Shown here: positions 1 to 6,935 of the stretch, piece by piece
Layout of the letters: each line of letters opens with the position of its first letter
Numbering within the stretch: position 1 is the stretch's first letter
Source: an uncultured Pelagibacteraceae bacterium
GTDB lineage: Bacteria; Pseudomonadota; Alphaproteobacteria; Pelagibacterales; Pelagibacteraceae
Assembly: GCA_902549785.1 (NCBI GenBank)
Contig: CACCWT010000009.1
Location: forward strand, 1-24,966
Length of the DNA: 24,966 nt
Direction: 5' to 3'
Notes under the pieces: model-generated
The model's input: only the letters and a program-made list of their open reading frames with translations
The model's database searches: none
Told to the model about the DNA's origin: nothing
Program-made: the position numbers and the translations under genes

Positions 1-143
1 TTGTTTATTATTATTTTTTTTGAAAAATCAGTAAATAAATCGTAACCACCTTCAACTTTATATATTATCAATGGTTTATTAGACTGATAAAGATTTTCTA
101 AAAATGGACTAAATTTAGGTTTATGCTGTTTGAACTCTTTCAA
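1..143 (-). CDS. Partial unrecognised protein, N-terminal part only
   Basis: One minus-strand frame is open from the window edge to about position 170, while all other frames of this stretch contain early stops. It reads through residues such as PKFSPFLENLY and IIYKVEGGYDLF, which look like an ordinary soluble protein. The only start codon I can find is a TTG at 141-143, with a purine-rich AAAGAGAAG a few bases upstream, so the gene would overlap the end of the MFS gene by 23 bases. The C-terminus lies outside the window. I do not recognise the family. The start codon is a guess, and the call rests on the frame being uniquely open and on its position in the minus-strand gene run. Confidence 0.4.
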   Translation of the reverse strand, partial: MKEFKQHKPKFSPFLENLYQSNKPLIIYKVEGGYDLFTDFSKKIIIN

Positions 144-1341
144 TTGACTTCTCTTTAATTGGTAAGTGTATCAAACCTGCAAAGATTGATAATGCGATAG
201 AAACGTACCATGCGTAATCAAAATTTCCATGCATTTCATAAAAAACTCCTCCTAAATACGCTCCAAGAAAAGACCCAATCTGGTGACTTACAAAAACTAT
301 TCCATAAAGAAGACCAATGTGTTTAGTTCCAAATATATGACCTACTAAACCATTTGTTGGTGGAACAGTTGAAAGCCATAGAAGTCCAAAAGTAACCCCA
401 AATACAACTGAGTTAAATATACTTGGTGGTAAATATAAAAAATATATTAGAGACACACCTCTTAATAAATATATTGCACTTAGTACTTTCTTTTTACTAA
501 ACTTGGTTGCAAGATAACCGCTCCCCATAGTTCCTATCATATTGAAAACACCTACTAATGCTAAAATCATAGCTGCTGTCCAGTCTGGCATACCTCTATC
601 CATCATATATGTTGGTATATGGGTAGCAACTAAAGCTATATGCCAACCGCAAACAAAAAATCCTAAGGTTAAAAATATAAAACTTTTATTATTAAATGCT
701 TCTATTAAGGCTTCCTTAGCAGTTTGGTTATTATTATCGTTATTTCCAACTGGAGTTTTAGGTGTACTTATAAATAAAGCTGTTATTAGACCTATTCCTA
801 AAAGGAAACAAAAATATAAAATCGTTATTTCCCATCCAATTTCAATTAATGAATATCTTACAAGTAAAGGCGAAACAAAAAAACCAAATGATCCTGCACA
901 AGTTACAATGCCAGTAGCAATTGTTCTATTAGATGATGGAAAATGCTTTGCAACTACTGAAACTGGAATGCTTATAGCAGTTCCACCTAATCCAATTCCT
1001 ATCAGAAGTCCTATGGTCAAAGTAAAAAGATAACCTGTGTTTAGCCCTGAATAAAACAAGAATAGTCCTGCTAAATAAAATAAAAAACCCACAAATATTG
1101 CGGTTGCACCTCCATACCTATCAGTTATGAAACCAAATATTGGACTAAAGACACCCCACATCAATAATTGTAATCCAATAACAAAACCAAAATGTGAAAT
1201 CGAAATATTTAAATCAGCATTAAAATCAAAAAAAAATAATCCGAATGTCTGTCTTATACCAAGAGATACAATAACAACTAATGAAGCCGCTATTAGTGTA
1301 ACTAATGCTTTTTTTGTATTAAAAAATTTTTCAGAACTCAT
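121..1341 (-). CDS. MFS transporter, monocarboxylate/oxalate-formate antiporter-like
   Basis: A 406-residue major facilitator protein with about 12 hydrophobic segments in two halves, separated by a hydrophilic Asn-rich loop near residues 195-210. The N-terminal segment has the GIRQTFGLFF signature common in bacterial MFS proteins related to monocarboxylate and oxalate/formate carriers. The loop between segments 2 and 3 has GFITDRYGG, the MFS signature loop. The start codon overlaps the stop of the upstream metC gene as ATGA, so the two are probably translationally coupled and co-transcribed. That context makes a sulfur or amino-acid related substrate possible, but the sequence does not identify it. 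The family call is firm and the substrate is unknown. Confidence 0.85.
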   Translation of the reverse strand: MSSEKFFNTKKALVTLIAASLVVIVSLGIRQTFGLFFFDFNADLNISISHFGFVIGLQLLMWGVFSPIFGFITDRYGGATAIFVGFLFYLAGLFLFYSGLNTGYLFTLTIGLLIGIGLGGTAISIPVSVVAKHFPSSNRTIATGIVTCAGSFGFFVSPLLVRYSLIEIGWEITILYFCFLLGIGLITALFISTPKTPVGNNDNNNQTAKEALIEAFNNKSFIFLTLGFFVCGWHIALVATHIPTYMMDRGMPDWTAAMILALVGVFNMIGTMGSGYLATKFSKKKVLSAIYLLRGVSLIYFLYLPPSIFNSVVFGVTFGLLWLSTVPPTNGLVGHIFGTKHIGLLYGIVFVSHQIGSFLGAYLGGVFYEMHGNFDYAWYVSIALSIFAGLIHLPIKEKSIERVQTA

Positions 1342-2513
1342 TTAATGAATCTAAGCGATTTTCGCAAATCTTCAATTAAATCTTTTGGATCCTCAAGTCC
1401 TATGTGTAATCTAACGATTTTTTCGTCTTCTTTTATGTCTGAATAAATTCTATTTCCTCTCTCAGCTTTACTTTGATGAAGTGCTAAACTTTCAAAACCT
1501 CCCCAGCTATATCCGTAACCGAATAATTTGAGAGAATTAACAAATTTGATAACTGATTTTCTATCCTTAGTTTTTATTTTTAGACCCATTAAACCAGATG
1601 CTCCTGAGTAATATTTTTTCCATAATTTATAATTAAGAGATCCTTTTTTATAAGGATATAGAAGTTTAACTTTTTTATTTTTTGATAAAAATTCTGCAAC
1701 CTTTCTAGCATTTTCTTGATGTTTATCTAATCTTACATCTAATGTTCTTAATCCTCTGGTTATCAAATATGCATCATCAGGACCTAATCGTAAGCCAATA
1801 ATTTTTTGTGCTTTCTCAACATGTTTAAAGACTTTTCTATTCACTGCTAAGCTTCCTCCCATAACATCCGAGTGCCCAGAATAATATTTGGTTGCTGAAA
1901 CAATGGACATGTCAAATCCAAGTTTCATCGGTTTAAAAAAATATGGTGTTGCCCAAGTATTATCAATTGCAGTAAACACTTTCTTTTTTTTTGCGATAGA
2001 TATAATTTTTGATAAATCTTGGAATTCAAATGAATTACTACCAGGATTTTCTACGAAAATTAATTTTGTTTTTTTGTTAATTATTTTATTAAGAGATTTT
2101 AAATCATGAGGATTATAAAAAGTTGTCTTAATATTAAATTCTTTTAAAAAATCTTGGGTTAAAATTCTTGTTGGATTGTAAACAGGATCGGCAACAACTA
2201 TTTCATCTCCAGGTCTTACAACACTAAAAATTGCTAAGAAAACAGATCCAAAACCTGTGGGTGTTAAAAAAACATGATAAGAATCCTCAAGCTTGGTTAA
2301 AATTTTTTGTAAAATATGCGTTGTTGATGTTCCTTGTCTTCCGTAATCAAAATGACCACCTCTTGGATCTTTCATATATTTAGACTGAGTTCGTCTTATG
2401 TCATTCATTGACTTAAATATTATGGTGGATGCGCGAACTACTGGTGGATTAACTGAGTGATTATGGAAATCTTTAGCGGTATGTTTCAAAAAAGTCTTAA
2501 ACGATTTGCTCAT
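1338..2513 (-). CDS. metC: Cystathionine beta-lyase (PLP-dependent C-S lyase)
   Basis: A Cys/Met-metabolism PLP enzyme of 391 residues that cleaves cystathionine to homocysteine, pyruvate and ammonia in methionine synthesis. Members of this family also act on other C-S compounds. Visible motifs include NPPVVRAST near residue 22, YGRQGTSTT (57-65), DNTWATPY (184-191) and SATKYYSGHSD, in which Lys209 is the expected Schiff-base lysine. I start it at the ATG at 2511-2513 and not at the longer open frame reaching 2609. The extra 32 residues look unlike the family and would run across the small plus-strand gene at 2589 and its promoter. There is no clear Shine-Dalgarno. The gene is followed by the MFS transporter with an ATGA overlap. 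MetC is favoured over methionine gamma-lyase by the SATKYxxGHSD motif. Confidence 0.86.
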   Translation of the reverse strand: MSKSFKTFLKHTAKDFHNHSVNPPVVRASTIIFKSMNDIRRTQSKYMKDPRGGHFDYGRQGTSTTHILQKILTKLEDSYHVFLTPTGFGSVFLAIFSVVRPGDEIVVADPVYNPTRILTQDFLKEFNIKTTFYNPHDLKSLNKIINKKTKLIFVENPGSNSFEFQDLSKIISIAKKKKVFTAIDNTWATPYFFKPMKLGFDMSIVSATKYYSGHSDVMGGSLAVNRKVFKHVEKAQKIIGLRLGPDDAYLITRGLRTLDVRLDKHQENARKVAEFLSKNKKVKLLYPYKKGSLNYKLWKKYYSGASGLMGLKIKTKDRKSVIKFVNSLKLFGYGYSWGGFESLALHQSKAERGNRIYSDIKEDEKIVRLHIGLEDPKDLIEDLRKSLRFIK

Positions 2514-2520
2514 AAAAAAA

Positions 2521-2549
2521 TTGCTATGTTCATTGGACAATGCTATATC
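2521..2549 (+). promoter_or_regulatory. Candidate sigma70 promoter for the 27-residue basic peptide gene
   Basis: A -35-like TTGCTA (2521-2526) is separated by 17 bases from TATATC (2544-2549), which is preceded by TG one base away, making an extended -10. Transcription would start near 2556, about 30 bases before the AGGAGA at 2581-2586. Read from sequence only. Confidence 0.4.
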
Positions 2550-2588
2550 CACCAAATAAGTCAATAAAATAGTAAAACTAAGGAGATT

Positions 2589-2672
2589 ATGGGATACCCA
2601 AAAAAACATAGAGGCCGTAGAAAAATGGGCTCTAAAAAGAGAAGAGCTAGAAAAAAAAATAAAAAGAAATAA
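2589..2672 (+). CDS. Tiny ultra-basic peptide (27 residues), possibly ribosome- or nucleic-acid-associated
   Basis: A 28-codon frame from ATG to TAA begins two bases after a strong AGGAGA Shine-Dalgarno (2581-2586), which is unusual in this window where many genes have none. The peptide starts MGYPKKHRGRRKMGSKK and ends in a Lys-rich tail. Sixteen of its 27 residues are Lys or Arg, with one His and no acidic residue. It ends five bases before the convergent mnmA stop and lies divergent from metC. Its size and charge resemble very small ribosomal proteins such as bTHX, bL36 or the mS38/COX24 tail, but I cannot match it to any of these. A run of A-rich codons in an AT-rich genome can produce Lys by chance. 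The GGC, CGT and GCT codons, the Shine-Dalgarno and the promoter argue for a real gene. Confidence 0.6.
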   Translation: MGYPKKHRGRRKMGSKKRRARKKNKKK

Positions 2673-2677
2673 AATTT

Positions 2678-3796
2678 TTAATCTTTAATCCAACCACCAC
2701 CTAATACTTTATGACCAAACTGGTCTTTCTTGTAGAATACACAAGCTTGGCCAGGTGAAATTCCATATTCAGGACTTAAAAGATTAACTTTTGCATCATT
2801 ATTGTTCAGAAAATCTACATTTGCCTCTAAAAGTTTACCAGTGGATCTTACTTTTACTAAAACTTTTTGATTAAATTCTTGATTGTCTGCCAAAAGATTT
2901 AAATTTTTTAAATTAATTTCTGTCTTTGCTAATTTTTCTTTAGGTCCTATAAATATTTCATTTTTTTCCGCATCAATTTTAATTACATAAAATGGTTCTT
3001 CGTTGGAAACTTTAATTCCTTTTCTTTGACCAATTGTGAAATTGACTATTCCATCATGTACACCAACAACTTTTCCGTCTAAATTTTTAATATTTCCTTT
3101 TTTATAGGATTCTGGTTTAAATTTTTTTATTACTGAAGCATAGTCTCCATTAGGAACAAAGCATATATCTTGGCTGTCTGGTTTATCTGCAACATTTAAA
3201 TTTAATGCTTTGGCAATTTCTCTTGTTTTATCTTTTAATAATCCACCCAATGGAAATCTGATGTAATTTAATTGCTCTCTGGTTGTATTAAATAAAAAAT
3301 AGCTTTGATCTCGAATTTCATCAATAGCTCTATACATATTCGTTGAGTTATCTTTAGTTAAACTTTTTACATAGTGACCTGTGATTAGCGCATCAGCATT
3401 TAAATCTTTTGAAAATTCAAACAAATCTTTAAATTTAACTGTTTGATTACATTGTACACAAGGTATAGGCGTTTCCCCCTTTAAATAACTTTCAACAAAA
3501 TTATCAACAACACCTTGTTTAAATTTACTTTGGTAATATAGTATTTTGTGTTCTATATCTAATTTATGTGCAACTCTCTTAGCATCCATTATATCCTGAC
3601 CTGAGCAACATTGTTTTGATGCAGCAACTTCTTTACCGTCATCGTATAATTTCAAAGTTATGCCAATTACTTTGTAGCCATCTTTTTTCATCAATCCTGC
3701 GACAGTTGAGGAGTCCACGCCTCCAGACATTGCAACAACAACTGTTGTTTCTGATGGTTTTTTATTAAATCCTAAAGAGTTAGTTTCTAAATTCAT
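2678..3796 (-). CDS. mnmA: tRNA-specific 2-thiouridylase MnmA
   Basis: A 372-residue enzyme that thiolates U34 of the tRNAs for Lys, Glu and Gln, receiving sulfur from the IscS/Tus-type relay and using ATP to adenylate the base. The PP-loop SGGVDSS lies at residues 24-30. The catalytic pair is the Cys of IPCVQCN (Cys116) and the Cys of [10 protein letters not shown] (Cys212). GQRKGI and SPGQACVFY mark the C-terminal RNA-binding domains. Length matches the family, with an N-terminal extension of about 15 residues before the PP-loop strand. It is transcribed towards the 27-residue peptide gene and is divergent from the DUF3553 gene, with 41 bases between starts. Confidence 0.97.
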   Translation of the reverse strand: MNLETNSLGFNKKPSETTVVVAMSGGVDSSTVAGLMKKDGYKVIGITLKLYDDGKEVAASKQCCSGQDIMDAKRVAHKLDIEHKILYYQSKFKQGVVDNFVESYLKGETPIPCVQCNQTVKFKDLFEFSKDLNADALITGHYVKSLTKDNSTNMYRAIDEIRDQSYFLFNTTREQLNYIRFPLGGLLKDKTREIAKALNLNVADKPDSQDICFVPNGDYASVIKKFKPESYKKGNIKNLDGKVVGVHDGIVNFTIGQRKGIKVSNEEPFYVIKIDAEKNEIFIGPKEKLAKTEINLKNLNLLADNQEFNQKVLVKVRSTGKLLEANVDFLNNNDAKVNLLSPEYGISPGQACVFYKKDQFGHKVLGGGWIKD

Positions 3797-3837
3797 TTGA
3801 TGGTATTTATACTTATTTCTATTATAAGTTAAATTAA

Positions 3838-4014
3838 ATGATTTTAGATTTTGAGCCAGGCGACAAAGTTATTAACCCTGCCAATAAAAGTTGGGGTATT
3901 GGTCAAGTTCAGTCGATAATTAAAGACAAAGTAACTGTGAACTTTGAAAATGTTGGTAAAAAAGTAATAAATGCAAATAATATTGAACTAGAGAGAATTG
4001 ATAATAATGGATGA
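3838..4014 (+). CDS. DUF3553 family small protein
   Basis: A 58-residue protein whose sequence [14 protein letters not shown], then [10 protein letters not shown] and [14 protein letters not shown], matches the DUF3553 pattern seen in alphaproteobacteria (a short beta-rich fold with PGD, WGxGQVQ and VNFE motifs). Its function is not established; the fold pattern resembles CarD/SH3-like small domains, which is only an impression. It overlaps the next gene (CysQ-like) by eight bases, so the pair is probably translated together. It starts 41 bases from the divergent mnmA start. Confidence 0.87.
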   Translation: MILDFEPGDKVINPANKSWGIGQVQSIIKDKVTVNFENVGKKVINANNIELERIDNNG

Positions 4015-4783
4015 AACTAAATTAAAAGGTATTATTGAAAATTTAATAGATACCTTCTTAATGGCAGGAGATCTTTCTATAAAACTAAGAAATCAAGGTT
4101 TAAAAAAGGAAATTAAATCTGATAATACACCAGTTACTAATGGTGATATTGAGGTAAATAAGGTTCTTACAAAAAAAATATTAGAATTAACACCTGAAAT
4201 TCCAATTGTGTCTGAAGAAACTTCGCACAACAAATCTAAAAATAATCTAAAAGACTTTTGGCTTATCGATCCTATTGATGGAACGTATGATTATATTAAC
4301 AACAAAGAGGAATTTACTTTAAATGCTGGGTTGATATTAAATGGGAAAGCTGTTGCAGGATTAATCAATGCACCAGCGAAAAGAAGGATGTTTTATTCTT
4401 ATGGAAAAGATAAATCATTTGAATTATCTAATAATAAAAAGACTAAATTATATTGTAAAAAATTAACTTCATTAAATTCGGTAAAAGTTGTTTCATACTC
4501 AAATGTATTAAAACCTGAAATTGAGATTATTCATAAAAAAATTGGCGTAACAGAATACGTTAAAATGAAGAGCTCACTCAAATTCTGTGTGATTGCAACA
4601 GGAGAATTTGATGGATATGTTGCTGAACCTAGGGCATGTGAGTGGGATATTGCTGCGGGTCATGCCATATTAGAGAACGCAGGTGGTATAATTAAAGATT
4701 TTAATGGTAATGAAATTAGATATGGAAAAAAAGATTTTAAAAATCCAAGCTTAATTATAAAAAGAAGCAATAAATTAAAATGA
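4007..4783 (+). CDS. cysQ: 3'(2'),5'-bisphosphate nucleotidase / inositol monophosphatase family (CysQ-like)
   Basis: A 258-residue Mg-dependent phosphatase of the FIG superfamily. Metal-binding motifs are visible: SEET (Glu70, Glu71 region), DPIDGT (Asp88, Asp91) and CEWDIAAGHAIL near residue 210. SDNTPVTNGD at about 38-47 and EEFTLNAGLI after the DPIDGT motif are typical of CysQ, which removes the 3' phosphate of adenosine 3',5'-bisphosphate. I chose the ATG at 4007 over a TTG at 3998. The eight-base overlap with the DUF3553 gene and the overlap with the small membrane gene at 4780 suggest one transcript. An inositol-1-phosphatase or histidinol-phosphatase activity cannot be excluded from sequence alone. 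Confidence 0.82.
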   Translation: MDETKLKGIIENLIDTFLMAGDLSIKLRNQGLKKEIKSDNTPVTNGDIEVNKVLTKKILELTPEIPIVSEETSHNKSKNNLKDFWLIDPIDGTYDYINNKEEFTLNAGLILNGKAVAGLINAPAKRRMFYSYGKDKSFELSNNKKTKLYCKKLTSLNSVKVVSYSNVLKPEIEIIHKKIGVTEYVKMKSSLKFCVIATGEFDGYVAEPRACEWDIAAGHAILENAGGIIKDFNGNEIRYGKKDFKNPSLIIKRSNKLK

Positions 4784-4929
4784 GCGAGCAATTAAGAATA
4801 ATTTTAATTATCATTATATCAGTTTCAATATTTGGCTTAATAGTTTTTGTAATAGTCAAAAATTATATAAAAAACAAAATTCAATATTATTTAGAAGAAA
4901 AAAATAAAAAAACTAAAGAAGATTTATAA
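4780..4929 (+). CDS. Small single-pass membrane protein (49 residues)
   Basis: A 49-residue frame starts at an ATG overlapping the TGA of the cysQ-like gene (ATGA). It has one hydrophobic helix at about residues 7-26 (IIL through VIV) followed by a charged Lys/Glu-rich tail, probably cytoplasmic by the positive-inside rule. The last 17 bases overlap the convergent end of recX. I do not recognise a family. The resemblance to CcmD-like single-pass proteins is only in length and topology. The stop-start overlap and uninterrupted frame support it as a real gene, and its role is unknown. Confidence 0.5.
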   Translation: MSEQLRIILIIIISVSIFGLIVFVIVKNYIKNKIQYYLEEKNKKTKEDL

Positions 4930-5476
4930 TCTTTAAATATTCATCTTTATCTAAATCCATTACTCTTCTTGAAACTTCAAAATCAAAACCTGAACGAGCT
5001 AATACTCCTATGTCTTTTTTATAAAATAAAGGTCTATTGTCCTCCTGTCTTGATGGTCCAATTCTTTTTTTTTTACAAATTTTTATAGCTGAAAAAAAAT
5101 CTTGGTCTTCATTTTTGTCTTTGATTTGTTCGATAGTATTTTTTATATATTTTTCACCTACACCTTTGTTGATTAAATAATTTCTTATCTTATTTATTGA
5201 AGATCCTCTTTGTATTAAACTTTTTGCTTTAGACTCTGAATAAAATTTGTCATTAATAAATTTTGATTTTTCAAGATCTTCAAGAACAATATCGATTAAA
5301 TTAGATACGTCATTTTTTTTTATGTTTGGAGTTCTTGAAGTAAGATATTTTTTTAACAAATACGTTCTCAATTGTTGTTTTGATGGAGCGAATTTTTCAA
5401 CGTAATTAAGTGCAAAATTAGTCATCTCCTCAACAGTAACTTCTAATGACTTTTTTTTATTTTTTATAGGAATCAT
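4913..5476 (-). CDS. recX: Regulatory protein RecX
   Basis: A 187-residue, mostly helical protein that in characterised bacteria binds RecA filaments and restrains recombination and SOS. The tandem three-helix repeats are visible: APSKQQLRTYLLKKYL (about residues 30-46), then LEKSKFINDKFYSESKAKSLIQRGSSINKIRNYLINKGV (about 72-110) with the GxSxxxIxxxLxxKGV pattern, then a degenerate third repeat ending SRRVMDLDKDEYL. Length is usual for alphaproteobacterial RecX. It is not next to recA here, as is common. Its 3' end overlaps the 49-residue membrane gene, and it is divergent from the ABA4-like gene with 29 bases between starts. Confidence 0.83.
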   Translation of the reverse strand: MIPIKNKKKSLEVTVEEMTNFALNYVEKFAPSKQQLRTYLLKKYLTSRTPNIKKNDVSNLIDIVLEDLEKSKFINDKFYSESKAKSLIQRGSSINKIRNYLINKGVGEKYIKNTIEQIKDKNEDQDFFSAIKICKKKRIGPSRQEDNRPLFYKKDIGVLARSGFDFEVSRRVMDLDKDEYLKIINLL

Positions 5477-5505
5477 TTGCTTATTTAATATAATATAAAA
5501 ATATT

Positions 5506-5979
5506 ATGATTGAACAAATAGCAGCTTTTTTTACCATAGAAATGATCTATTTATGGTTAAATATAGGTGTAATACCCTTCTGGTTAATTTTGATTATTTT
5601 TCCACAGTCAAAGATTTGTGGATTATTGGTTACTTCTGTATTTCCATTTTTAATTTTAACGGCTGTCTATGTTTATCTGGGTTATTATTTCTACATTTCT
5701 GGATATGATTTTGATTATAATTTTACTCTGTACCTCGGTCTGTACGACTTGAGAAATCTTTTTGAAGCTGAAGCTTTTTTGATAATGTTTTGGACACACT
5801 TTTTAGCAATAAACTTATTTTGTGGAGCGTGGATTATGAAAGATAGTCAAAAATTATTTATGTCTAGATACATTGTCTTCATTCCAATAATAATAACTTA
5901 TTTTATTGGTCCTTTAGGGTTAGTTATTTATTGGATAATAAGAATGTTCTACGCCAAAAGAATTAATTTGTTAGATTAA
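5506..5979 (+). CDS. ABA4-like (DUF4281) integral membrane protein
   Basis: A 157-residue protein with four predicted membrane helices (about residues 12-30, 40-65, 90-110 and 125-148). The pattern LRNLFEAEAFLIMFWTHFLAINLFCGAWIMKDS followed by IGPLGLVIYWIIR matches the DUF4281 family, which includes plant ABA4 (needed for neoxanthin formation) and many bacterial members of unknown role. No carotenoid genes lie nearby, so a carotenoid function should not be inferred. It starts 29 bases from the divergent recX start, without a clear Shine-Dalgarno, and converges on the rhodanese gene eight bases away. Confidence 0.72.
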   Translation: MIEQIAAFFTIEMIYLWLNIGVIPFWLILIIFPQSKICGLLVTSVFPFLILTAVYVYLGYYFYISGYDFDYNFTLYLGLYDLRNLFEAEAFLIMFWTHFLAINLFCGAWIMKDSQKLFMSRYIVFIPIIITYFIGPLGLVIYWIIRMFYAKRINLLD

Positions 5980-5987
5980 AAGCTAAA

Positions 5988-6374
5988 TTACTTTACTACT
6001 TTAAAACCTGAATTTTGCATTGATCCAAAACCGCCATCTACATGGCAAATATTTTTAAAACCCATACTTTGTAAAGTTTTTGTTGCTAATGCAGATCTAA
6101 GACCCCCAGCACAAAACAAAACCATTTCCTTATTCATATCAATTTTACCATCTCTAAAATATTGACTATCTGGATCCATCCAAAATTCCAGCATTCCTCT
6201 TGGTATGTGAGAAGACTTTTCTATTCTTCCTAATCTTTCTAATTCTCTAACATCTCTGATATCGATAAGGTTGCATGTATCGTTATTTAATTTTTCTAGA
6301 GCTTCCTCTGGTGATATGGTTTTAATTTCCTTTAAAGCTTCTGCGACTAAAGTTGATGCTGATTTTATTGTCAT
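5988..6374 (-). CDS. Rhodanese-domain sulfurtransferase
   Basis: A 128-residue single-domain rhodanese. The N-terminal motif LIDIRDVRELERLGRI is at about residues 36-51, and the active-site loop FCAGGLRSA places the persulfide-forming Cys at residue 88. Length and domain layout are those of free-standing GlpE/PspE-like enzymes that move sulfane sulfur between acceptors. It starts 58 bases from the divergent Bcp gene. A link to MnmA thiolation or redox control is possible but not shown by the sequence. Confidence 0.9.
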   Translation of the reverse strand: MTIKSASTLVAEALKEIKTISPEEALEKLNNDTCNLIDIRDVRELERLGRIEKSSHIPRGMLEFWMDPDSQYFRDGKIDMNKEMVLFCAGGLRSALATKTLQSMGFKNICHVDGGFGSMQNSGFKVVK

Positions 6375-6432
6375 TAATGTTTATTACACTATTTAAAAAA
6401 TATTACTATATAAATTAAATAAAGGTTATCAA

Positions 6433-6876
6433 ATGAAAGCTCCAAATTTTAAATTATCATCTACTTCAGGCAAAACCGTTGAATTAAATAAAGTAAAATC
6501 AAAATTTATCATCATCTATTTCTATCCAAAAGATAATACAAGTGGATGTACAATTGAGACAAATGATTTTAATAAGCTTTTGAATAAATTTGAGAAACTA
6601 GGATGCACTATTTTTGGAATATCTAAAGATAGTTTAGAAAGTCATGAAAAATGGAGTAAAAAACTTAATTTAAAATTCGAATTATTAGCAGACGAAGATA
6701 AAACTTCTTTAAAAGCTTATAAAACCTGGGCCAAAAAAAAATTTATGGGTCGAGAATTTATGGGTACAGTGAGAAGCACCTTTATAATCAAGAAAAACAA
6801 AATCATCAAAGAATGGCGAAATGTTAAAGCCGCAGGCCACGCCGCAGAAGTTTTTGATTTTATTAAAAATTACTAA
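6433..6876 (+). CDS. bcp: Peroxiredoxin, Bcp/PrxQ type, apparently 1-Cys
   Basis: A 147-residue thiol peroxidase that reduces hydrogen peroxide and organic hydroperoxides. YFYPKDNTSGCTIETNDF carries the peroxidatic Cys39. The resolving Cys that follows five residues later in E. coli Bcp is Asn44 here, so this copy either works as a 1-Cys enzyme or uses Cys58 (KLGCTIFGIS). The conserved PKDxTxGCT context, GISKDS and VRSTFII are all present. The gene is closed by a strong bidirectional terminator and is divergent from the rhodanese gene. Confidence 0.92.
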   Translation: MKAPNFKLSSTSGKTVELNKVKSKFIIIYFYPKDNTSGCTIETNDFNKLLNKFEKLGCTIFGISKDSLESHEKWSKKLNLKFELLADEDKTSLKAYKTWAKKKFMGREFMGTVRSTFIIKKNKIIKEWRNVKAAGHAAEVFDFIKNY

Positions 6877-6879
6877 AAA

Positions 6880-6905
6880 AAAAGGCCCCTATTAAGGGGC
6901 CTTTT
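6880..6905. terminator. Bidirectional rho-independent terminator between bcp and amtB
   Basis: A perfect 11-bp stem (AAAAGGCCCCT / AGGGGCCTTTT) closes an ATTA tetraloop. It is flanked by T residues on the right and an A-run on the left, so it can terminate bcp on plus and amtB on minus. A second weaker inverted repeat, TAACTAT / ATAGTTA (6908-6914 and 6925-6931), surrounds an AG repeat between this stem and the amtB stop. Confidence 0.92.
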
Positions 6906-6935
6906 GTTAACTATAGAGAGAGAGATAGTTATTCT

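Noticed and set aside
542..1033. Plus-strand open frame of 163 codons inside the MFS gene
   Set aside because: Antisense shadow of a well-supported membrane protein; no family features or ribosome-binding site.
2510..2533. Seven-codon minus-strand upstream frame whose TGA overlaps the metC start
   Set aside because: No ribosome-binding site and no Met or Cys regulatory codons; such short frames are common by chance in AT-rich leaders.
2514..2609. N-terminal extension of MetC by 32 residues in the longest open frame
   Set aside because: The extension is unlike the family, overlaps the promoter and start of the plus-strand basic peptide gene, and the ATG at 2513 gives a normal-length protein.
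3797..3837. Possible structured RNA between mnmA and the DUF3553 gene
   Set aside because: Only 41 AT-rich bases with no stem; just a divergent promoter space.
6909..6930. AGAGAGAGAG tract flanked by AACTAT/ATAGTT as a possible microsatellite or regulatory switch
   Set aside because: It lies after the amtB stop, next to a strong terminator, and is short; it is more simply part of the 3' end.
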